A stretch of 9,674 nt of DNA. Source: an uncultured Collinsella sp. GTDB lineage: Bacteria > Actinomycetota > Coriobacteriia > Coriobacteriales > Coriobacteriaceae. Both the position numbers and the translations under genes were made by a program. The stretch lies in the NCBI GenBank assembly GCA_900546085.1, contig URBS01000084.1, positions 1 through 9,674 of the forward strand. Reading direction: 5' to 3'. Shown one piece after another: positions 1 to 5,120 of this stretch (positions within the stretch are counted from its first letter, which is position 1; every line of letters begins with the position of its first letter). The notes beneath the pieces were generated by a model. The model did no database searches and was not told the DNA's origin. It worked only from the letters and a program-made list of their open reading frames with translations.

Positions 1-259
1 TACCGCTGGATTCCGGGCCGTACACCTCGATGATGCGGCCGCGCGGCACACCGCCGATACCCAGAGCGGCATCGAGTGCCAGAGCGCCCGTAGGGATGGC
101 CTCGACCTCGAGCTCGGGGCCACCGTCGCCGTACCTCATGATGGAACCCTGGCCGAATTTCTTCTCGATCTCGGCCTTGGTGGTGGCGATCATCTCATCG
201 CGCTCTTTACCCGTCGTGCGAGCATGAACGGTACGTACGGGACCTGAATTCTTGGCCAT
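1..259 (-). CDS. recA: RecA recombinase, N-terminal part (cut by window edge)
   Basis: RecA forms filaments on single-stranded DNA, drives strand exchange in recombinational repair, and triggers LexA self-cleavage in the SOS response. The first 86 codons are present, from ATG at 257-259. They carry the RecA N-terminal hallmarks: the KAEIEKKFGQGSIMRYGD oligomerisation and start-of-core region, then IPTGALALDAALGIGGVPRGR, ending in YGPESSG. The window therefore ends inside the Walker A motif (GPESSGKT in the family), and the ATPase core lies outside. The start is fixed by a strong Shine-Dalgarno AGGAGG (complement of 267-272) 7 nt upstream. The gene has its own SOS promoter at 290-318 and is separated from cinA by a hairpin. 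cinA-recA adjacency is classic in Gram-positive bacteria. Identification is very secure. Confidence 0.97.
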   Translation of the reverse strand, partial: MAKNSGPVRTVHARTTGKERDEMIATTKAEIEKKFGQGSIMRYGDGGPELEVEAIPTGALALDAALGIGGVPRGRIIEVYGPESSG

Positions 260-289
260 GAAAAGCCCTCCTCTTAACAACCTGCATCG

Positions 290-318
290 ATAATAAACGA
301 ACGGCTGTTCGTGGTCAA
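290..318 (-). promoter_or_regulatory. recA sigma-70/SigA-type promoter
   Basis: Read on the minus strand, TTGACC (complement of 313-318) is followed by exactly 17 nt and then TATTAT (complement of 290-295). These are near-consensus -35 and -10 boxes at optimal spacing. Transcription would start near position 283, giving a leader of about 24 nt that includes the AGGAGG ribosome binding site of recA. The spacer contains the SOS box, so LexA binding would block RNA polymerase directly. The start site is inferred. Confidence 0.85.
298..311. promoter_or_regulatory. LexA operator (SOS box) of recA
   Basis: The sequence CGAACGGCTGTTCG is a perfect CGAAC-N4-GTTCG palindrome. This is the known LexA/DinR consensus of Bacillus and actinobacteria. 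It lies wholly within the 17-bp spacer between the -35 and -10 boxes of recA. That predicts repression by LexA and induction by DNA damage, with RecA itself driving the derepression. Confidence 0.9.
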
Positions 319-349
319 CCGTTCAGATAAATCATATGCAGGCAGTCTT

Positions 350-415
350 TCCAAAACCCAACCAAACGCCGACCAAATACTGACCAAATGCTTGACCACA
401 TAGGGCCAAATATAA
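350..415. repeat. Helically phased CCAAA array upstream of recA promoter
   Basis: Six short units sit about one helical turn apart on the plus strand. CCAAA occurs at 351, 362, 373 and 384 (spacing exactly 11), a degenerate ACCACA at 395, and CCAAA again at 406. The best units read ACCAAAT, often preceded by G. The period is not a multiple of three, so this is not a coding repeat. It lies about 33 to 92 bp upstream of the recA -35 box. It could be a cooperative protein-binding array or phased A-tracts that bend the DNA. Function is unknown. Confidence 0.6.
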
Positions 416-485
416 GCAAGGAAGGCGAAAATAAACCTATGACCAGCAAAAACGCTGAATTTGTCAGAGGTCCCTATCTCCACAA

Positions 486-509
486 TTAAGGGGCCCTAAG
501 GCCCCTTAA
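486..509 (-). terminator. Hairpin after cinA, probable terminator
   Basis: TTAAGGGGCC at 486-495 pairs perfectly with GGCCCCTTAA at 500-509 around a 4-nt CTAA loop. It begins 7 nt after the cinA stop codon in the direction of transcription. The GC core is strong. However, the downstream tail on the minus strand reads TTGTGG after the stem, so the U-tract is poor. It probably ends or attenuates the rnj-to-cinA transcript, and may be leaky into recA or act as an mRNA 3'-end stabiliser. Confidence 0.65.
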
Positions 510-516
510 AACACGT

Positions 517-1053
517 CTATTCCATAGAGTTGAGCACAAGGGCAATGCGTCCCAATGCCTCCGCGACCGCATGGGCACGAACACACGAACGGTCGCCCTC
601 ATAGTGGCAGCGCACAGAGTCCACGACCGGCACTTCCCCATCAGCCGCGCGATACGCCCGGCCAATATAGAAAGTGCCAGCCGGATCGTCCTCAGTGCCA
701 CCGCCGGGGCCGGCATAACCCGTTGCGCTCACTGCAATATCGCTCTGGTACAGCTCCAGCGAACCCGCCGCCATCTCGCGCGCGGTCTGATGCGACACCG
801 CGGTATAGCGGTCGAGCGTCTCCTGATCAACACCCAAAATGCGATGCTTGATCTCATCGCAGTAGGTCACCGCACCGCCACGCAGCACCGCCGAGGCGCC
901 CGGGATATCGGCAATCGTCGAGGAGATCATACCTGCTGTCAGCGACTCAGCCGTCGAAACCGTCACGCCCCGAGCGCTCGCGCGCTCGACAATATCGCGC
1001 GCCAGCCCCTCGTTATGTGCGGAAATCTGCTCAAAAGAGTCCGTCATACCCAC
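517..1053 (-). CDS. cinA: CinA C-terminal domain protein, nicotinamide-nucleotide amidase (PncC type)
   Basis: This is a stand-alone CinA C-terminal (PncC/YgaD) domain of 178 residues. The family hydrolyses nicotinamide mononucleotide to nicotinate mononucleotide and ammonia, recycling NMN made by DNA ligase and other NAD consumers. Family blocks are clear: STAESLTAG (residues 33-41), IPGASAVLRGGAVTYCDEIK (50-69), AVSHQTAREMA (85-95) and SATGYAGPGGG (109-119). Ser37, Tyr64 and Lys69 fall where the family places its putative catalytic residues. The AES[CL]TGG block reads AESLTAG here. The N-terminal MoCF-like half of full-length CinA is absent, as in many actinobacteria. Start choice is uncertain: GTG at 1051-1053 has a weak TAGG 5 nt upstream, while ATG at 1045-1047 would give 176 residues. 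It lies 6 nt after pgsA and ends just before the hairpin at 486-509. Confidence 0.9.
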   Translation of the reverse strand: MGMTDSFEQISAHNEGLARDIVERASARGVTVSTAESLTAGMISSTIADIPGASAVLRGGAVTYCDEIKHRILGVDQETLDRYTAVSHQTAREMAAGSLELYQSDIAVSATGYAGPGGGTEDDPAGTFYIGRAYRAADGEVPVVDSVRCHYEGDRSCVRAHAVAEALGRIALVLNSME

Positions 1054-1059
1054 TAGGAC

Positions 1060-1698
1060 CTAGACCGAAAAGACGATCTTGCGGCAGTTCCAGAAGTACT
1101 GGGCGCCCGAGATAACGGTCAGGACAACGGCAACGGCGTACAGGAAACGCGACACCGAGTAGATGCCGAGCGTCAGCGCCAGCGGGCCAAGGTGCAAGCC
1201 GGCCATCGCAAAGACGCACAGGTAACCGCAGATGGAGACCATCGTGGTCGCCGTCTTGTACTTGCCGAGCTTATCGGCCGCAACGACAACGCCGGCGGCA
1301 CTAGCGACCATGCGCAGGGCGCTTACCAGCAGCTCGCGGAACAAGATGATGAACACGGACCAAACCGACACGGCACCAAAGTCCAAGAATAGCAGCAGGG
1401 CCGAGAATACGAGCAGCTTGTCGGCGATGGGGTCCAAGAATTTACCGAAGTCGGTAATCTCGTTGCGCGAGCGCGCCAGGTAGCCGTCAACCTTATCGGT
1501 GCACGACAGGATGACGTACAGAATGAAGGCAGCGGCGGCGAGCGGGCCGTCGAAGGTGCTCCAATCTGTACCGGCAACACTCGTGTGAGAAAGCGCCGAC
1601 ACGATCATGAACACCGGGATAAAGACGATGCGAACGCACGTCACGATGTTGGCGGGCGTCCAAACACTCGTCAGTTCCTTATTGCTCTCGTTAGCCAC
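1060..1698 (-). CDS. pgsA: CDP-diacylglycerol--glycerol-3-phosphate 3-phosphatidyltransferase
   Basis: This integral membrane enzyme of 212 residues makes phosphatidylglycerophosphate from CDP-diacylglycerol and glycerol-3-phosphate, the committed step to phosphatidylglycerol and cardiolipin. The CDP-alcohol phosphotransferase signature D-x2-DG-x2-AR-x8-G-x3-D-x3-D is intact: Asp68, Asp71, Gly72, Ala75, Arg76, Gly85, Asp89 and Asp93. It begins with the family's NIVTCVRI segment (17-24) and has about six hydrophobic helices. The start is GTG at 1696-1698, backed by AGGAG (complement of 1705-1709) 6 nt upstream, which overlaps the rimO stop codon. The motif alone cannot separate PgsA from other CDP-alcohol transferases. 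The rodZ/pgsA/cinA/recA neighbourhood known from Bacillus supports PgsA. Confidence 0.93.
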   Translation of the reverse strand: MANESNKELTSVWTPANIVTCVRIVFIPVFMIVSALSHTSVAGTDWSTFDGPLAAAAFILYVILSCTDKVDGYLARSRNEITDFGKFLDPIADKLLVFSALLLFLDFGAVSVWSVFIILFRELLVSALRMVASAAGVVVAADKLGKYKTATTMVSICGYLCVFAMAGLHLGPLALTLGIYSVSRFLYAVAVVLTVISGAQYFWNCRKIVFSV

Positions 1699-1707
1699 GA
1701 CGCTCTC

Positions 1708-3057
1708 CTACTCCACAACATGACCGATAAGCTCATAGCAGAAGCTATCGGTAAACTCGACCGTCAGAATATCGCCCACGGACGCCTCGCTGGCGTCCAA
1801 GTGAACCGCGCCATCAGAATCGGGCGCCTGGAACCAGGCATGTCCGATGAGCTCGGCGCCATCCTCGGTCTCTTCGATACCGTCGACGATCACCTGGGCG
1901 CGCTCGCCCACATGTGCGGTGGTGGCGGCAAAACCGAGCGACTCAGCCAGGTCCATGGCCTCCTGGGCGCGCTCGAGCTTAACCTCCTCATCGACCTGAC
2001 CCTCCATCTTGGCGGCCAGGCTGCCTTCCTCACGCGAGTAGGCAAAGACACTCGTGTAGTCAAAGCCGACGGTGTCCATAAAGTCGATAAGGTCGCGGAA
2101 CTCGTCGTCGGTCTCGGTCGGGAAGCCGACCATGGCCGTGGAACGGATCACGATGCCGGGGATGCGCTCGCGAAGGTCGCGGAACAGATCCTCGAGCTCC
2201 TGGCGCGAACCGGAGCGACGCATGGCCTTAAGGATGCGTGCGTCGCAGTGCTGCACGGGGATATCGATATAGGGTAGCACCTCGGGAGTATCGCGAATCG
2301 TCTCGATAAGCTCGTCGGTCATGCCCTCGGGCTGCAGGTAGAGAACACGGACCCAGACGTTCTGCGGACGCACGGCCTCGGCGACGGCATGCAGCAGCTG
2401 CGCCAGATTGCGCGGCGAGCCCTCGGCGACATCATCATCCGCAAAGTCGGTGCCCCAGATGCCCGTGTCCTGGCCGATCAGCACGATCTCTCGCACGCCA
2501 CCGGCAACCAAGTCGCGCACCTCGGAAATAATGCTCTCGGCATTGCGCGAGTGATAACGACCGCGGATGTAGGGAATCATGCAGAAGCTGCAGAAGCGGT
2601 TGCAGCCATCGGAAATCTTGACGTAGGCGACAGCGCCCTCGACAGTGCGCTTGACTTGCGGAATATAGGCAGCGATCTCACGCTCGAAACCCAGCACGCC
2701 ATCGATGACCACCACGATGCCGTCCTCCTCGTCGGCCTTCACAAAGGCAGCGACCTCGGGCAGTTCATCGGGCAGGTCGTCGCCATAGCGCGACGGCACA
2801 CAGCCGCACATGACGATGGAACAAGAACGAACGCCGTCCTGAAACTCGTTGGCGAGCTCGAGCGTGGTCTCGATGCTCTCGGACGATGCGGAGGCGAGGA
2901 ACGAGCATGTATTGACGATGGCGATATCGGCATCCTGTGGATCGAATGCCTCCTCGTAGCCCGCGGCGGTCAAAAGAGAACGCATGCGGTCGGTGTCAAC
3001 CTCGTTCTTAGCGCACCCGAGGGTGATGTAGAGCACGGAGCCCAACGGTGTATCCAT
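1708..3057 (-). CDS. rimO: Ribosomal protein S12 methylthiotransferase RimO
   Basis: This radical-SAM enzyme of 449 residues adds a methylthio group to the conserved aspartate of ribosomal protein S12. The N-terminal UPF0004/MTTase domain supplies Cys15 (LGCAKNEVD), Cys51 (NTCSF) and Cys86 (CGCV) for the auxiliary 4Fe-4S cluster. The radical-SAM cluster CxxxCxxC is Cys152, Cys156 and Cys159 in GCNRFCSFC, followed by IPYIRGRYHSR. A TRAM domain fills about 380-449. GCAKNEVD and the SFCMIPYIRGR block fit RimO better than MiaB (a tRNA ms2i6A enzyme), which usually has a different N-terminal block. The start is ATG at 3055-3057, with AAGGA (complement of 3070-3074) 12 nt upstream, a rather long spacing; no better in-frame start exists before the in-frame stop at 3085-3087. 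It lies 27 nt after yajQ and 9 nt before pgsA. Confidence 0.94.
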   Translation of the reverse strand: MDTPLGSVLYITLGCAKNEVDTDRMRSLLTAAGYEEAFDPQDADIAIVNTCSFLASASSESIETTLELANEFQDGVRSCSIVMCGCVPSRYGDDLPDELPEVAAFVKADEEDGIVVVIDGVLGFEREIAAYIPQVKRTVEGAVAYVKISDGCNRFCSFCMIPYIRGRYHSRNAESIISEVRDLVAGGVREIVLIGQDTGIWGTDFADDDVAEGSPRNLAQLLHAVAEAVRPQNVWVRVLYLQPEGMTDELIETIRDTPEVLPYIDIPVQHCDARILKAMRRSGSRQELEDLFRDLRERIPGIVIRSTAMVGFPTETDDEFRDLIDFMDTVGFDYTSVFAYSREEGSLAAKMEGQVDEEVKLERAQEAMDLAESLGFAATTAHVGERAQVIVDGIEETEDGAELIGHAWFQAPDSDGAVHLDASEASVGDILTVEFTDSFCYELIGHVVE

Positions 3058-3084
3058 GTTGGAGAGCAGTCCTTTCGAATGATA

Positions 3085-3582
3085 TTAGCGGTAGTTGGTG
3101 AACTGCAGCGGCTGGCCGTAGTCCTGGTCGCGCAGGAACTGGATAACGGTCTGCAACGCGTCCTTCGAAGCAGAGGAAACACGCAGCTTGTCGGCCTCGA
3201 TGGTCACCTTGACCTTGAGCTTTTGGTCCTTGATGTCCTTATTGATCTTCTTGGCGGTCGCCTGGTCGATACCCTCGACGATATGGCCGAGCACGCGCAC
3301 GGTGCCGCCCGATGCCGCCTGCGGAGCATCCCACGAGACAGCCTTGAGGTCGATGCCGCGCTTGATGAGCTTGGAGCTCAGGACATCGATGATCTGCTTG
3401 GAGACAAAGTCGGCCGGGGCGTTGATCGTAAAGAGCTTGTCGCCCTTCGAAAGCTCGATTGTGGCGCCGGAATCCTTCAGGTCATAGCGCTGGGAAATCT
3501 CGCGCGTGGTCTGCTGGAAGGCGTTGTCGACCTCTTGCATGTTGACCTCGGACACGACGTCGAAGCTGGAATCTTTAGCCAT
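3085..3582 (-). CDS. yajQ: YajQ family nucleotide-binding protein
   Basis: This cytoplasmic protein of 165 residues belongs to the YajQ/UPF0234 family. It matches the family from end to end: SSFDVVSEVNMQEVDNA at the N-terminus, REISQRYDLKD (27-37), LIKRGIDL (72-79), the GIDQATAKKINKDIKDQKLKVKV segment, and the DYGQPLQFTNYR C-terminus. Family structures contain two ferredoxin-like folds that bind nucleic acid, GTP or, in some proteobacteria, cyclic di-GMP; the role in this lineage is unknown. The start is ATG at 3580-3582, with AAGGA (complement of 3589-3593) 6 nt upstream. It sits 26 nt after the RodZ-like gene and 27 nt before rimO, so it is very likely co-transcribed. Identification is secure, function is not. 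Confidence 0.95.
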   Translation of the reverse strand: MAKDSSFDVVSEVNMQEVDNAFQQTTREISQRYDLKDSGATIELSKGDKLFTINAPADFVSKQIIDVLSSKLIKRGIDLKAVSWDAPQAASGGTVRVLGHIVEGIDQATAKKINKDIKDQKLKVKVTIEADKLRVSSASKDALQTVIQFLRDQDYGQPLQFTNYR

Positions 3583-3608
3583 GATGTTTCCTTTCGCGTA
3601 CGAGCGGC

Positions 3609-5120
3609 TTAGTAGCTATCGTACGAATAGTCGGTAGAATCGGTGGGCGTCTGGCCGTCAGTTGCGGTATCGGCGCCATCCGTGGACTGGGCATCGGTGC
3701 CGTCGGTGGTGTCGGTACCATCGGTGGTGTCGGCACCATCAGAACTTTCACCATTCTCCGAATCAGTCGTCTCCTTCTTGGGAACGGTGATCGTCACGCG
3801 CGCCACGCCCGAGGTCTTGGTATCGTAACGGACCTTTTCGCCGTTCTTGGTAACGGTGACATCGGAAGGCTTAGACGTGGTGATCTCGATCGAGGACTCG
3901 GGCGTGTACTCCTGCTCAAAGGGGCCAGTCGCCTGAGCGCCATAGACCGACTTTCCGTCGACCTTGACCTCAATCCACGCGGTCTTTCCCTTGGCAACGG
4001 AGACCTTAACCTTTGTGACCTCATTCTCTTCCTTCTTGGCCGTCGTCTTGGCGGCGTCCGAATCAGTCGACTCGTCAGTCGGCTCATCGGTGTCTTCGTC
4101 CTCGTCGACCGTTTCGGTCTTCTTAGAAGACTTCTTGGTCGTCGTCTTGGTAACAGCGGGCGTCTCGGGCGTGGTCTCGGGCGTCGAAGATGCGCAGCCG
4201 CGCAGAAGTACCACGATGAGCACGATCAGCAGCAACGCCACGGCACCGATACCGGCGTAGACGATACGCGGATCGAGCCCGTTGTTTTGAGGAGCACGGG
4301 AACCGCCGCGTCCACGACTGGAACTGCTGCGGCCGCCTCCCTGAGGCATACGGCCACGATTGCTATCGGAACGGCCGCAATAGCCACCCTGGCCCTGAAG
4401 GCTGCGCTGACCCGAGCGGGGCGCAAGTTCACCGCGGCCTTGATAGCCACGCTGGCCCGCACGCGGAGCCGAAGAGCGCTGGCCATACGGCTGTGGTTGA
4501 GAGCGAAGACGCGGCGTCACCTGCGTGGTATCGGCGTCCGCATAGCCACTGCGAGAGCGTCCGGTGGAGATACCACGGTGACCGCGATCGGAATAGCCGC
4601 CGTCGCCGTAGCCGGCACGAGGGTCACGCGCCACGCCGCGGGCAGCGGGAAGTGCACGGTCCTCGGGCATCGGCGTACTGCGGAACCGGTCACGCTGCGA
4701 GCGAATCTCCTCGCCCGAACCCGTCTCGGTAATATAACCGGCCTGCTGAGGACGCTGTCCATAGCGAGTCGAACGACCGCCCTGAACCATCAGGAAGCGC
4801 CCGTTATCGACAGAGGAACGCGAATTGACGTAGCCGGCGGCGTCCTGGAAACGACCGCCCTGCTGCGACGTCTCGCGTTCGTATGCCATCAGTTCGTCAA
4901 AGTAGGCATTGACGACCTCGCGCGGATTGAGGCCCAAAAAACGAGCATAGCTCGAAATCATGCCCTGCGCATAGCCGCGCGGCGGCATCGAAGCAAAGTT
5001 ACCGGTCTCGAAAAACTCGATGATCTGCGGCCTGATTTTGATGGTGTTGGCGACCTGCTGAATGGAAAGGCCCATTCGGCGACGCTGCTCGAGCAGCATG
5101 TCACCAAAGCGTGCAGCCAT
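3609..5120 (-). CDS. rodZ: RodZ-like membrane protein with N-terminal HTH
   Basis: This 503-residue protein has the RodZ/YmfM layout. A cytoplasmic Cro/CI-type helix-turn-helix (HTH_25, about 4-75, with GLSIQQVANTIKIRPQIIEFFETGNF) is followed by a long disordered linker (90-280), one membrane helix (about 287-307), a charged Thr/Lys/Asp/Glu-rich outer linker, and a DUF4115-like beta domain (about 369-447). A Thr/Asp/Gly-rich tail ends it. RodZ links the MreB cytoskeleton to the cell-wall synthesis machinery. The linker is unusual: it is Arg/Gly/Gln/Ser-rich, with many RG and GGR elements at 218-272. The ATG at 5118-5120 overlaps the ftsK TGA by one base (TGATG), with GGAGG (complement of 5127-5131) 6 nt upstream. 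Position after ftsK/spoIIIE and upstream of pgsA agrees with ymfM in Bacillus. Whether it acts with MreB here cannot be seen. Confidence 0.85.
   Translation of the reverse strand: MAARFGDMLLEQRRRMGLSIQQVANTIKIRPQIIEFFETGNFASMPPRGYAQGMISSYARFLGLNPREVVNAYFDELMAYERETSQQGGRFQDAAGYVNSRSSVDNGRFLMVQGGRSTRYGQRPQQAGYITETGSGEEIRSQRDRFRSTPMPEDRALPAARGVARDPRAGYGDGGYSDRGHRGISTGRSRSGYADADTTQVTPRLRSQPQPYGQRSSAPRAGQRGYQGRGELAPRSGQRSLQGQGGYCGRSDSNRGRMPQGGGRSSSSRGRGGSRAPQNNGLDPRIVYAGIGAVALLLIVLIVVLLRGCASSTPETTPETPAVTKTTTKKSSKKTETVDEDEDTDEPTDESTDSDAAKTTAKKEENEVTKVKVSVAKGKTAWIEVKVDGKSVYGAQATGPFEQEYTPESSIEITTSKPSDVTVTKNGEKVRYDTKTSGVARVTITVPKKETTDSENGESSDGADTTDGTDTTDGTDAQSTDGADTATDGQTPTDSTDYSYDSY
3696..3741. repeat. 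18-bp tandem repeat in the rodZ-like gene tail
   Basis: Two 18-bp units (3696-3713 and 3714-3731) and a partial third (3732-3741) differ by only a few bases. On the coding strand they encode the repeated six-residue pattern DTTDGT/A of the Thr/Asp/Gly-rich C-terminus. Being in frame, changes in copy number would lengthen or shorten the outer tail without a frameshift. Confidence 0.75.

Noticed and set aside
392..416. Plus-strand promoter TTGACC ... TATAAG in the cinA-recA gap
   Set aside because: The spacing is only 13 bp and no plus-strand gene follows. The TTGACC is part of the phased array.
274..483. Minus-strand reading frame of 69 codons between cinA and recA, somewhat hydrophobic
   Set aside because: It would start at GTG with no Shine-Dalgarno, and it runs through the phased repeats, the SOS box and the recA promoter. 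The 11-bp repeat period also breaks codon phase. I treat it as non-coding regulatory DNA.
4190..4215. Possible lipobox LRGC after the RodZ-like membrane helix (Cys309)
   Set aside because: Arg at the -2 position is atypical, and the helix follows about 285 cytoplasmic residues, not a signal peptide, so lipidation there is unlikely.
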